From Cryptomeria japonica (lineage: Eukaryota > Streptophyta > Pinopsida > Cupressales > Cupressaceae): a DNA stretch of 64,000 bases. Positions 22,801 to 34,900 of the stretch are shown here, one piece after another. The first letter of the stretch is position 1. Each line of letters opens with the position of its first letter. The notes under the pieces are model-generated. The model worked only from the letters and a program-made list of their open reading frames with translations. It had not been told where the DNA came from and made no database searches. Both the position numbers and the translations under genes were made by a program. Where the stretch lies: positions 239,417,233 to 239,481,232 of the forward strand of contig NC_081414.1 in the NCBI RefSeq assembly GCF_030272615.1, read 5' to 3'.

Positions 22801-23719
22801 TTGAGTTTTTCATCTATAGTTGCATGAAGAAATTTTTTATGACCTGCTTCCTAACATGTAGGGTTTATATGATGAATATTTATGTTTGATGATCAATTTT
22901 TTGATTAATTTGGCTTAACATGAATCACAAATATCACATGGCCTAAATAGGAGATGAATGAAGCATCACATAGCCTAATTAGGGTTCAATTTGGAATCAA
23001 TTTCTCATTTCGGATTGCTAAGTAATTAGAAGGAATCTAGTCTAATTACTTGATCTCAATTCAGTTTCAATTCCTCGTTCCAATTTGCAAGTTGGATAAA
23101 ATGAACAACAATCATGACGTGGCCTAATTAGGATCTCAATTTGGAATCACTTTCACATTTCAATTTGCAAGCTTGTTAAAAGGAACTCAATCTAGCTATT
23201 TAGGGTTTCAACTTGTTTTATAAACTTTTTATTTCATCTTGTAAAGTTGTTAAAATGAAGCCTCATTTAGTTTAATCAAGACATCATTTTGCATTTGGGA
23301 TATCCAATCTAGTTAAAAGTTTAAAAGAATGAATTAAAATGGTTCTCCCTCGTGAGAAAGTGAGCCCAGTTCTTCAACCCAACTTAGGCCTCCAAGATGA
23401 GCAAGAAGACATCATTTTTGAGTTGAATACCCTTTCTTGGAAAACAAAAAAGAGTTATGTTAAGTACATGCAAATAATTTTTGTCATAGAGGAAGGGGAA
23501 GGAAGAGCACAACACCACGTAGATGCCCTACAAAGAGAACTTGAACAACAATGAGAACAAGATCCTCGACCAGCTCCTCAGCCACCTCCTCCAGAACCTC
23601 AATAAAATTGTGACTTTGTTTTTAGTCATTTTCAATGTTTTGATACTTAATTTAGGGTTTTATACCATCAATTTGGCAATTTATTTAGATTTACTCTTTG
23701 TTTTGTTGGTGGAGACTAG

Positions 23720-23850
23720 AGTTGTGCACTTGGAGCCTCCTATTGTGCAATTGGAGCATCTTGCTATGCAATTGGAGCTTTATGTTGCACAATTGAAGCA
23801 TTTTCTTGTGCATTTGGGCCTCTATTTTGCATAGTTGGCCCTTTTTTTAT
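23720..23850 (+). repeat. Tandem repeat related to the 22,676 array
   Basis: About five to six units of the type GTGCAATTGGAGC plus 8-12 variable bases (CATCTTGCTAT, TTTATGTT, CCTCTATTTT). The core TGCA(A/C)TTGGAGC is recognisably the core of the 22,676 array (GCACTTGAGCC). Both arrays lie in the same presumed LTR. Confidence 0.7.
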
Positions 23851-24460
23851 GTGTAGTTGATATGTATAACTTGATTTATGATTAGGATTTTTCAATTAGT
23901 TTTGCAAAGTTTCAATTCTATTAAGCATAAAGGTTTTTTGTGTTACTAATTCTCTGTGCAGCTCCCTTGGCACTCGTGGGATGAAGAATGAAACAAAAAA
24001 ACTACTGACAAGTTTGGTGCAGGACGTTTGACAAAGAATTATAATCTCAAACAATTTGCATGTTTGTTTATCGTAGATTAGAAACATTTCAATTTCGTAA
24101 TTGGAATGAACGTGTGTTTTGGGTGTCTGGAGCACTTGTTCACTGTGTAGGGTGGACCCATAGTTGCATTGAGTATCCTCTCCCATCGCCTTCAAGATCT
24201 TGAGTGAAAGAAAAAAGTGTCAATGACACCCAATTTTTCTTTTATTAGAGAAATATTTTGGGGGATTTCATCACCTCATAGTGAGTTTTGAGCGGTATTT
24301 TTCTTTGGGCCGCTATATAAAAGGCTTTACCAAAAGGTTTCTTGTTGTCAAGTTGCAATCTGAATTTGGGTCTTCCAATAAGGGTTGTAAGAGCATAAAG
24401 TAGCTCGAATCGTGAATCTTCTCATCAACTGTGTTCTGCAAAGAATAACTAAGAACTATT

Positions 24461-24774
24461 TGTTAGCATAACTGATGGAGATGAATGTGTACCAATAAAG
24501 GACTTTTGGTGATGATATATTGATGGACTATTGGTGATCATATAATTATGATATGATGCTTGATGGTCAGCTATTTGTGTTGTCATTGATGGCAACCATG
24601 TGTGTTTATAGTTTTAAGTCTATCAGTTAAGTCTAACCAGTAATAGATTGAAATGAATTGAGTTGGAAAGAAAAAATGCCAAGTGACAGTGAACCAGTAA
24701 GCAGGAACAAAGAAGGAGATGGTTGCGGTAGAGATCCATGTTGAGTTAGGTGTTGCGGTTTGGAATGTGTGCTT
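24461..24774 (+). mobile_element. Copia 5' LTR, left fragment
   Basis: It aligns almost base for base with 36,339-36,652 of the 3' LTR (for example CTTGATG-TCAG-TATTT and AAGTCTATCAGTTAAGTCTA). It stops at GTGTGCTT, where the 3' LTR goes on ATGTCATCATAAGG; that continuation is found at 30,727. This identifies the break point of the nested insertion. Confidence 0.92.
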
Positions 24775-24949
24775 TGTTGTCCTCGATTTCAGCATGGCCA
24801 AAATCGTGAGGCAACCCTACAAAATTGGTCCATTTCATACCTTACGGTCTCCGGGAGAGCTTAATCGACTTTGTCGGTTAGTTCGTTTAGCTCCTTGCTT
24901 TTCATTTTTAGTGTTGTTTTGTTTTTTCTTAAAGTTTGTTGTTTTACTT

Positions 24950-26078
24950 GCGGTTCAGACTTTAAAATCCGAACTGCAGGGTTCTTTTTGTTTTATACAC
25001 ATCGAACTTTAAAGTCCGATGTGTGTTTGCAAGTAGTCTTAGCCTATAGTTCTGACTTTAAAGTCCGACCTGGAGATAGTCTTCCTCTGCATGTCAAACT
25101 TTAAAGTCCGACCTTCAGACTGCTTGGCCAAAAAATGCATGTCGGACTTTAAACTCCGACATGCAAAGATTTCTAGCCTGCATGTCGGACTTTAAAGTCT
25201 GACATGCACTGCGAGTTGTCATTAATTGTGGCATTAATTGTTAATTTAGGGTTAATATTTAATCACTTTTTAAGTTAATTTTTGTGATTCTTTCCTTCAT
25301 TGTTGTTTGTCTTCTTTTTCTCCGCGCGCCCTCTGGTTTTGCTCACCGTGACTTGGATCGGATCGCTCCTTTGTTGGATTTTTTGATCTTTATTGCTGTG
25401 AAGGTAGGTTTTTCCTTGTTTTCTTTTCGGGTTTCTTTGTTTGCTTTGTTTTCTTCCTTTTTGTTTCTTTCCAGGTTTTGTTTTGTATTGCATAGACAAT
25501 TGGATTTTAAGCTCCGATTGTCTCCCTTGCATCAAGAGGACAATCGGACTTCAAAACCCGATTGCCCTTCAAAGTCATCCTTCTCCAGCCGCATACCGGA
25601 CTTTAAAATCTGGTGTGCAGCTGGATGGAAGGATCTCTGCACATCGGATTTTAAAGTCCGATATGTGGGATCATAGCCTTCGCATATTGGACTTTAAAAT
25701 CCGATATGTGGAGAGGAGTAGGTTTGGTTGACATGTTGGGTTTTTAAACCCGACATGTCAACCGATTGTTTTCCCTTTGTCTGCACATCGGACTTTAAAG
25801 TCTGATGTGCTGGTTTTTCCAATGGCTTTACCCTCGCACATCAGACTTTAAAGTCTGATGTGCTAATTGATTTTCCCTAGAATGCAAAAGTTTGATGTGC
25901 TGATAACCTACCCCGAGTTTGCACATCGGACTTTAAAGTTCGATGTACTAATCAACATTATTTACCCTCGCACATCAGACTTTAAAGTCCGATGTGCTAA
26001 TCAAGGTGTTTGTCAATTCACTTCAGAATTTAAAGTCCGATGTGCAATTTTTGTTTTGAAAAGAGCATGTCGGACTTT
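24950..26078 (+). repeat. Array of about 17 palindromes plus two half-units, period about 48 bp
   Basis: Each unit is about 28 bp, consisting of a 14-bp arm like GCACATCGGACTTT followed by its reverse complement, centred on TTTAAA. Centres are near 24963, 25010, 25059, 25102, 25150, 25193, then after a 315-bp gap 25508, 25552, 25604, 25652, 25695, 25744, 25796, 25849, 25934, 25983 and 26031. Half-units lie at 25,887-25,900 and 26,065-26,078. Spacing is 43-53 bp within each block. The unit at 25,836-25,863 is perfect. The unit at 25,726-25,763 extends to 38 bp with two imperfect positions. Outer arms come in matched types: CATGTC with GACATG, CACATC with GATGTG, CAATC with GATTG, and CATAT with ATATG. 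The spacers are largely unique. Confidence 0.95.
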
Positions 26079-26292
26079 TTTCCCAAACCTGTTGTTTTTG
26101 GCAGTTTTACTCCCAAGCCTGTTTTGAGTCCAGTTTTTCGATCCGTTTGAGAAAATTTGATTTTGATGATTGTGAATAGCTATCCATCAATGTTGAATGC
26201 AATCATCACGAATGTCAAATCTCCCTCAAAACAAGCCTGAGTCTTCCTTAGGTTAGTTGGAATCTTCTCCATGTAAAGCATCATCAAGAAAG

Positions 26293-29200
26293 ATGAAGTA
26301 CAAGTACGACAAGTACTTGAATCTGTACCCAGAGAGTTCAGTAGAATAGAATATCAAGGAGATCAGAGACACTAAAATCGAACATGTAGATATGCAAGAA
26401 TTCATTGACCAAGTTAAGAAGGCTCTTGCTCGCCTAACTAATCTAATCTACTCCAAGTTGCATAAATATGCATCTTTTCTAGTTGCAGCTCATGATCTAG
26501 AATTTGTGCTTGCAGTAGCGGATCACTTTGATCCAAATACAAGACAGGTGAAAGATGAAGATCAAAATGTCATCATGACCCTTGACAGTGTCTTTTTTAA
26601 TAGTGTCTTCAAAGGCTCTCCAGTTGAAGAGGTGGCTGATATTACTCAAGAAAGTGCTCAAGAGTACTATGAGAAGAACGAGGATAAATGCAAGAAGGTA
26701 ATCAATACTGTTTTCCTCTCTGCTGCAAGAAGTTCCCTAACCTCATGATGGCCTAAAGGCTTTCACAGGAGTGATTTCAATGAGGAATACAATGACATGG
26801 TCACCATGTTATCAAGGGTGAGGGGGTTAAAAGACTCTCATTACTTTCAGAGCTGGATGTGCTACTATATGAAAATAATCAAGAAAGGAGCAGCAAGAAT
26901 TGATTGGGGTGAACAGATCACTGATGCCCTCTATTCTCAGTTGAAGGAGGTCAAAGTAACACTAAAATTTTACATGACCTCATACCTGGTTTATGCAGCT
27001 GCTTCAATGAGGCAATATCCAGGCTTATCTACTAAGGGTGATAGGAGGTTGGTACCCGTTTGGGAGTACTATGATCAGCTTACTATCAAGAATCAAGGTA
27101 GTCATTACAGAAGGGTTAATGATGCATTCTTCATTGTATGGAAATGTATGTTTGATAAGGGCCTGCAGAAGAAGAGAATATCAGAGGCTGCTTACAACAT
27201 GGTATCTAATTTTGGGTGTGTATTCCTGCAATTTCCCACATTCACTTACATCCGAATAGGATGCTTCTCAGGTGAGCCCTTTATTCTACCAAGGTTCCCT
27301 TCAGACAAAATCATCCTCATGGAGTTGTGCAGACAACTGATAAATGTGCATTAAAAACAATCATAAGCACATAAGACTAGGCTGAAATTCCTAGAATCAA
27401 ACAACAGGTACTCAGTGCTAACCAATCCCAAGGCCAAAAATATGGAGGAAGAAATGCAGTGGAATACCATGAGAAGATTCAAGGCCCGAACCAATTTTGA
27501 CTTTCGTGGTATAAAGAACAAAATCAAAAGGAGTTGTACTCATGTTTATAGGCTAGAGGATGTTTGGGCAGACTGTCAAAATGATGAGGATATAAGAAGG
27601 ATGAATTTCATCCGCCTTACTCTGGAGAAAATTGAAAAATTGGATTTGGCTAAGATTCCAATGACAATGGAAGATACGGATGACATAGTAGACCCGGTCT
27701 ATTATGAGAAGAAAATTGTTGACTCTCTGCTTCCTCCCATACAATGGTCAAAGAAGGAGAGTAAATCAATCACTCAGAGGATTACTCCTACCCTAGCAAA
27801 CACTAATGCATGGTTGGTAAGAAAGAACCTTAGAATGAAACAACTTCCTGCTAGCTTAGGAGATGATGATAACAGTGATGGCCTAGTTGGCAAGACAGCT
27901 ATAGCCGAGATGAGAACGAAGAGCAAGGCAGACCTACAAGCACTATCCTCAGCACTTGTAATAAAATCAAAAGGGAAAGTGCTCAAGATTAAATTTATAG
28001 TGAAAGGGTCCAAAAAGGGTGAATCATCATCCATGGTACAGGAAGTAGTGACTAAAGAGCCAGAACAGCCGCCTGCCAAAGAAATTGAAGAAGGTGAAAT
28101 TCCTCAACAAGAGGAAGTACAGGATAAAGAAACATCACACCCAGCTAAAGTTGATGCCCCGATTACCTCATAGGTAATCGTCCACTCTATTGACTCTGAC
28201 TCTGACCAAGAGGATGAGGCTTTTCTAGATGGGGATCTAAGTATGGGCATGGCGCAAACGGAAGCCACTAATCAGTTTTTCACAATAACCAACTTCTCCA
28301 ATTTAGATGATATCCCTTCATCTACTTTTGAATCCACAGTGATGGATTTTAATGAAACCTTGGAAGAGGCACTTGCAGAACAGGTTTCAGTAGACTTACT
28401 TGTCACCACCACCACCACCACCATAGAAATTCCACCATTGGTAAGGACTGAAGTTGCATTTACGGCACCTTCAGCTCTCCCATCTGTAACTCAAGAGGTG
28501 TCAGCAACAGCAAATGTTCCACTAGATACTTCAATATCAGCGCCATCAATAACACTCGCAACAACTCTGGGCTTCAGTCAACCTGCTCCCGAAACTTCAA
28601 CTCAAAATAATTAAGGAGCTACTACTCCATCGGCCAATCCAGAACTACCCCTTGGATGGAAGTAGTGGCCCCTAAGAGGAAAAAATAGGTGATCTCTCCA
28701 GATGAGTTTGACTTTGAGCTTTTGGTTCCTCCAAAGCCTAAGGGAACAAAGAAGCCAAATACGGTATCTCGAGTGGTAGTAGACCTGACTTCTAAAAGAA
28801 AATATGTTGAAGTTATGGTGCCATCATTAGACAAGGACAAAGGCAACATACGATCTGAAGATTATACCATGCAGGTCATAGAGCTCGAGGTGGAAACATG
28901 TATGAGAGTGTAAAATTGGATTCACAAACAGCCGTTAATTCTTTGTTGAGAAGATTGAATCGAGAGAGGGATGACAAAAATATCTTGAAGCAGAAGTGTG
29001 AACAACTGACCAACGTTCTTCTAAAGGTCACACAATCTTCTCAAAAGATTGAACCCATAGGATCCTCAATAAATACCGAAGCTCTGAAGAAGATTGAACA
29101 GGTGGGAGCTAAAGGCTGAGTGATGTATGAGTGGATTTCATGGCTAAGGTCAGAAGGCTCTCATCTTCTAAGTTCAACAGTGGGACTACTGTCAAATTAT

Positions 29201-29803
29201 GAAGTAATTCAGAGTCAGATGCAAGGACTCAAAACCTCTTTATCACAGGAGATTGAGGAAGTTGTGAAAAGCACTACCTTGTGGATCAAAATGGAGGACT
29301 TCAGGATAGATGTCCTTGTTGATAATAAGGTAATTCCCACAAGGGAGAAGTACATCTAGATCTTCTCTTTATTGTCTCATAACCAAGAGACAATAAGGTT
29401 AATGATTGCAAAAATAGACCGGGAGAAGAAAGAAGGTGATGACAAGGTTGATCTCATTTTTGCCAAAGTTGGTGATCTTCCTTGTTATTTATATGATGGT
29501 GATCATAATCTCGTCACTGCTGAAGTTGTCACCCAAGAATTCCTTTCCTTGATGGATCACTGCACGGGACAGGATTTCTCACTTGATACATTTGATAAGC
29601 TATTAGAGATCCAGATCAATTTTGAAGTCCTCACATCCATGCTGAAGGATGTTAAAAAGAAACAGGTAAAGATTGAAGATGCAATTTCCCGCGTCCGAGT
29701 GATCACAAGTTCTACCCCGATGCCGAATGAAGTAGAGATGAAATCCATCCTAGCTAAGTTTGAATATTTCTAGAAATCCAACGAGGAGGAGAATGAAGAA
29801 TGA
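26293..29803 (+). pseudogene. Broken ORF of about 1,170 codons, function unknown
   Basis: The ATG is at 26,293 and the natural stop at 29,801-29,803. One frame runs from 26,293 to about 28,614. It then shifts near 28,620-28,690 and again near 28,900. In-frame stops at 26,347, 26,746, 27,352, 28,171 and 28,612 are each one transition from Gln or Arg. Residues up to about 600 look globular and helical (for example FDPNTRQVKDEDQNVIMTLD and EAAYNMVSNFGCVFLQFP). A Pro/Glu/Thr-rich stretch follows (about 28,030-28,600), then a charged, coiled-coil-like C-terminal part (28,900-29,800). No reverse transcriptase, integrase, zinc knuckle or protease motif is visible. It lies just downstream of the palindrome array, which would be its transcript leader. 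A gag-like or structural role is only a guess. Confidence 0.6.
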
Positions 29804-30721
29804 AGTGCCCCCTTTTGGCACCTTTTCTCTATGCAGTTGCACCGATAGATGTTGTCAATTTTTATGCAGCTGCACGTTTTCTTTATGTTGTAGTTGTAGT
29901 AAAATGGGACTATGTAGTTGAATAAGTCAACTGTGCCCACCTTTTTCTCAACTTCTTTTCCTATATAATGAGGACCTCATTTGTAAATATTTATCTTTTT
30001 CATGCTTAACAAAACTCTGTAGATTTTTTATCCCATCGAAGACTTTGGGCTTTTGTGGTGAAAATTCTATCAAGCAAATAAAGAAAACAGTTTTGTTGAT
30101 CACAAACTTTGTGTTGTATCAAGAGAATTATTTATATAATTTAATGTTCCTATGTCCATTGAATATATAAGTTCTTTAATTCTTTGATCTTGAAGATATT
30201 GTTATGTGGTTAAAGAGCTCTTAAATCTTGCAAGTAGACTTTGTGCTCCTAGCATATTTGAGAAATCTTCTAATAAATTAAGTAGCTAGTGGTAAGCTTT
30301 GTATTGCTGTAGTTACCTGTAGTTTAAAGGATTATAAATTTATACTTGAAGACTTTGAGCTACAAGCTAAGTTTCTAATCGTTTAATTTGTAATGATCAG
30401 TTTGAGTTAGTGCTACCTTCAAGGAGATTTTGTGTTGCTTAATACTAACTCTTGGTGTAACTTGTTAGATTCATAGTTCTTTTCTTTAAGTATCTAAAGA
30501 GATAGAGAAATTGTAACTAGGTGAAGGGAGAATACACAAACTTTAAAAAAAAAGAGTTATATTCCCAACACCAACCCACCAATTTAATTTCTTATTAATT
30601 AGAGGAGAAATTTCATAGGGAACCTCCCCTTGATGAGAGGAGAGATTAATTTCTCAGCATAGCTTTGTGTGAATTATATATTTTGTCATTAGTATGCTGG
30701 TGATAAAATATTCACCCAACA
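29804..30721 (+). other. Non-coding 3' region of the nested insertion
   Basis: AT-rich text with no open frame of note. It includes TATATAATGAGG near 29,962 and AATAAAG near 30,079, which could be promoter-like and polyadenylation-like signals as in an LTR. An ATTCCCAACA string at about 30,561 resembles the terminal CACCCAACA at 30,713-30,721, but no matching 5' copy was found. Confidence 0.35.
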
Positions 30722-31914
30722 TGCTTATGACATCATAAGGAGTCTATGACTTGAACCGCATCATGTTTGGAGAACTGGAAGTCATGTTTGTAATTGATTG
30801 TTGTTATTCAGTGTAGGGTTTGTGAACCGATAACAATATCTTTGATCGGTGATGATTTATGGTTTGGCGATGATTATTTTCATGTTCATAAGTTGATGAT
30901 GACGTGTCAGAATCTGTGTGAAGAGATAAGAAGTTGTTTTAGCATGTACAAGGAGCGAAAATTTCTTGGGAAACAACGAAGTGCTTAGCAGAATGTGTTA
31001 GGGTTTGACAACTTATCAGATCAATGTGCGGTGATGAGTTATGATCATTCAATGGTTGTAATTGTCTTGAAATTTTTTATAATGATCTGTAATGATTTTT
31101 AATGATCTGATATGATCTATGATGTAGATTCATTGTAGGTTAGGGTTATGTAACCAACCTAATTGTAAATTCTATCTAGGTCAAGTTCTAGAAAGTTTAT
31201 TGTGTCGGTGATCAAAGAAGTGTGTGTGTGCCGAACCAGATTGATATGTCTATATGGGAGAAGTAGATTGGAGCTGGCAGGATCAGTATAGCAAGCTATG
31301 AAGTGTTGAGTCCAAGTCATTTATATGTTGTTTCCTAATAGTTGTAGCAGCAATAAAATCCCTTAACCAAGTAGGTCCTAACAAGCCTGATCTTGTAAAT
31401 CCCTTCACTGGGTAGCTCATTAATTTGGGTTTAAATCCTCCAGACAGGTTACTCCTAATAGGGTAAAGCTCCTAACAGGGCTAAGTTGTAAAATCCCTTG
31501 ACCAAGTGACTCCTAACAAGGTCTTCTCTTAACCGGGCTTTGTTGTAAAGCTCCTAACTGGGCTAGGCTCCTAACAAGGTGCATTCTAAAAGAGTGCATA
31601 TTTTGTAGGTACCAATTCCCACTGTGGTTTTTCCCATTTGGGTTTCCACGTGAAAAATCCTTGTGTTCATGTTGTGGATGGATTATTGAGTTATGCATTT
31701 GATGTCTTTACTATATTTGCTTAATGATGAAAACTTAAGTTGCTACTGTTAATGTTTTGGTAAATCTGATTTGGAGATTGTTTAATCAGCTACCGATACT
31801 AGTTATGAACTGTTTTGTGAAGTATTTTGTAGATTGGTGAAAATTTGTAGTTTATCTTTATTACTAATTCACCCCCACCCCCCTCTCAGTAATAATTGGA
31901 TCCTCACAATAACA
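30722..31914 (+). mobile_element. Copia 5' LTR, right fragment
   Basis: After the duplicated TGCTT, the text aligns with 36,653-38,042 of the 3' LTR (GACATCATAAGGAGTCTATG, AACCGCATCATGTTTGGAGA). It ends TCCTCACAATAACA immediately before the primer-binding site. It lacks the internal duplication of about 210 bp present in the 3' LTR and the long poly-C of that copy. Confidence 0.92.
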
Positions 31915-31916
31915 AT

Positions 31917-31927
31917 TGGTATCAGAG
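31917..31927 (+). promoter_or_regulatory. Primer-binding site, initiator Met tRNA type
   Basis: TGGTATCAGAG starts two bases after the LTR end. It is complementary to the 3' end of plant initiator methionine tRNA, the usual primer for copia reverse transcription. Confidence 0.9.
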
Positions 31928-31982
31928 AATTAGGTCCTCTTTGTGCAGAAGCTTAACCGCTTGAGGAAAAGATCTGAGGAAG

Positions 31983-34900
31983 ATGATGAAGAAATAAGGT
32001 CCCAAATTCACTAAGTACAACTACCAAATATGGAGTGATATAATGAAGATTTACATCAAAGGTATGGGTGCTCAGTTTTGGCAGCATGTTGTTACTCAGT
32101 ATGTACCTCCTAGCAGTCCTTTGACTGTAGATCAATTGAAGGATCGGCAAGAAAACAATCAAGCACTGGAAGCCATAGTAAGTGCATTGTTTGATACTGA
32201 ATATATTGATGTCCATGGTTTAGAGACTTCTTTTGAAGTTTGGGGGAAGTTAGAATTAATCTATGGTGGTGATAAGAATGTTCAAAAGGCTAAAGAAGAG
32301 AGTCTTAGAGGAAAGTTTGATTATATGGGAATGATGGAAGGAGAAAACATTACTCAGTATGGACAAATGATTAAAGAAGTTGTTGGTGGTACTATAGAAT
32401 AAGACATTGTTGTGAGTAAGATGCTTAGAACTCTATTACCTTCCTATGCAATTAGAGTGTCTTCTATTCAAGAGTTGAGGTATGTTACTAAGGATAAGGT
32501 TACTCTTGATTCTTTGATTGGTAAGCTCACTACTTTTGAGTTGAATAGTTTTGATAACAGTGTACCTAAGACAAAATCTTCTTTTAAAGTATGTGTATCT
32601 AGTCTACCAGTGAGAAAAGGGATAAATGTTTATCATAGTCATGAATGCAGGTTAATTCATCTTGGTGGTAGTAAAGCAGATGTGGATGATGAAGGCAATT
32701 TGATGGAATTTGAAGCTCTATTGGCTAAAAGACTTCCTAGAGGCACTATTAAGTACAAAGGTAAGTTTCCTCTCAAATGTTTCTCTTGTAACAAGATAGG
32801 ACATATTGTTGTACACTATCCTAATAATGATCAAAAGGAAAAGTTTAGAAAATATAAGGGAAAAGGAAAGAAACAATGTTATGTTGCAGTTGATGAAGGT
32901 CCTACTGATGAGGAATCTGAGGATGAAGACAATGAGGAGATTGTTTTTGTTGTTGTTAAGGAAGATCTGTCTGATAAGAAGGCTTTAGTATCTCGCATTG
33001 ACAATGGTGATGAATATATTATTGATAGTGGTTGCTCACACCACATGACTAGTGATAAGAACAATTTTATTTCTCTTAAAGAATTTGATGGTGGTGTAGT
33101 AAGATTTGGGAACAATTCACCTTGTATGGTAAAAGGTAAAGGTTCTATCTCTTTAAATGGTACAAGTATTTTTGATGATGTATTTTGGGTTGAAGGTTTA
33201 AAACATAAGTTGTTGAGTGTTGGTTAGCTGAATGACAAAGGTTATCATCTTGAGTTTAAGAATGGAGTTTGCAGGATCTTAGGACGAAAAGGAGAATTAA
33301 TTATTGCTACCGATAAGCAAACTAAGGGTAGCTTATTCCATCTGAATGCTAATGTGAACAGTTATTTGGTTGCTAAGGTTGAAGATAGTTGGTTATGGTA
33401 TAGAAGGTTTTGTCATGTGAAGTTTGATAATGTGGTTAAGGTCAGAAAATCTAGTATGGTGAGAGGTATGCCACATCTTGTTAAACTAGACAATGTGTTG
33501 TATAAAGAATGTCAGCTGGGTAAGATGACTACATCTTCTTTTAACAGCAAATCTTTTTCTTTTGAGCATATTCTAGATTTGGTGCACACTGACTTATGTG
33601 GTCCTATGAGGACTAGAAGTTTTTTATGGTGACAAGTATTCCATGATATTTACTGATGATTTTTCTAGAATGATGTGGGTTACTTTTCTAAAGGAAAAGT
33701 CAAAAGCTTTCAGCAAGTTCAAGGCATTCAAGGCCTTAGTAGAAAAGGAAATCGGTAAGAATATTAAGTGCCTAAGATCTGACCAGGGTGGAGAGTTTAC
33801 ATCAGATGAGTTTGTGAGATATTGTGATGAAAATGGAATAAAGAGGTAGTTATCTGCTCCACGGACACCACAGCAGAATGGAATTGCAAAAAGGAGAAAC
33901 AGAACCATTGTTGAAGCAGCAAGGACTATGTTGATATAGGGAGATGTAACTAAGATGTTTTGGAGAGAAGCAGTCAGTACTAATGTTTACACATTGAACC
34001 GGGTACTTGTTAAGAAAGGTAATGATAAAACACCTTATGAGTTATGGTATGGTAAAACTCCTAATGTTAGTTATTTGAAATTTTTTGGCAGCAGATGTTT
34101 TATAAAAAGAAATGATTGTACTGGTAAATTTTATGTTAAAAGTGATGAAGGAACATTTCTTGGCTACTCTACTAAGAGAAAATCTTTCAAGTGTTACATC
34201 AAAAGGACAAAGAAGATTGTGGAGAGTGTGAATGTAAAAGTTGATGAGTATTTTAATGAACCTGATGATACCAACAAATCTAATCTAGCAAATGATGAAC
34301 AAAAACTTGTGTTTATTGAACCAAAAGTGCAAAAAGATGTTGAGCATAATAGTACAGATGAATATGCTCAACCAGTAGATGAACAACAAGAAGAGGTTGT
34401 TGCATCAGAATAGGTAATTCCTAGGTATGTAAGGTTAAATGATTCTGAAGACCAAATAATAAGTGACAAGAATGTTGGAGTACAGACTGGAAGGAAAATC
34501 AAAGAAAGCTCTTGTCTGATTTCTACAGTTGAACCAAAGACAGTTAAAGAAGCTCTTAAGGATGATGACTGGTTAAATACAATGAATGAAGAACTTGATC
34601 AAATTGAGAAAAACAACACTTGGTCACTTGTTCCTAGACATGATGATAAAAATGTGATGGGTACAAAATGGGTATTTAGAAAAAATTTGAATTAAGATGG
34701 AGAAGTTGTTAGAAACAAGGCAAGACTAGTATGCAACGGGTATGCACAAGAAGAAGGTGAAGATTATGGAGAGACTTTTGCACCGGTTGATAGGCTTGAA
34801 GGAGTTATAATGTTACTTGCATTTGCATCTTTTAAAGGTTTCAAATTTTACCAAATGGATGTAAAGTGAACATTTCTAAATGGTATTCTTGAAGAAGAGG

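Larger units (their letters stand above)
21046..24460 (+). mobile_element. Left part of a Tat-type Ty3 element (LTR/leader), split by copia insertion
   Basis: TGTAGACACTAAAAAATGG at 21,046 is a typical start for this class of LTR. The region is non-coding and repeat-rich. It is interrupted at 24,460 by the copia element, and the non-coding text that resumes at 38,043 leads directly into the Tat-type gag at 39,583. I infer that both halves belong to one element. The LTR end and primer-binding site were not located, and no 3' LTR remains in the window. Confidence 0.45.
24775..30721 (+). mobile_element. Nested TG...CA insertion with palindrome array and unknown ORF, no LTR pair seen
   Basis: The insert begins TGTTGTCCTC, ends CACCCAACA, and is flanked by TGCTT on both sides (24,770-24,774 and 30,722-30,726). 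The ends and the 5-bp duplication are those of an LTR-retrotransposon-type integration. I could not find a repeated LTR, a primer-binding site, a reverse transcriptase or an integrase. It contains, in order, a palindrome array (24,950-26,078), a degenerate ORF of about 1,170 codons (26,293-29,803) and a 0.9 kb non-coding tail. It could be a non-autonomous element with unrecognised or lost LTRs, or a very large solo LTR carrying an ORF. Confidence 0.82.

Noticed and set aside
24950-26078. CRISPR-like array (regular palindromic repeats with unique spacers)
   Set aside because: The host is a plant, there are no cas genes, the repeats vary in sequence while keeping symmetry, and spacers differ in length. 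The resemblance is architectural only.
25284-26127. Several plus-strand open frames across the palindrome array (for example 25,284-25,676 and 25,867-26,127)
   Set aside because: They repeat short peptides such as TLKSD and DFKVR because the palindromes recur; there is no domain, and spacing changes break the frame between units.
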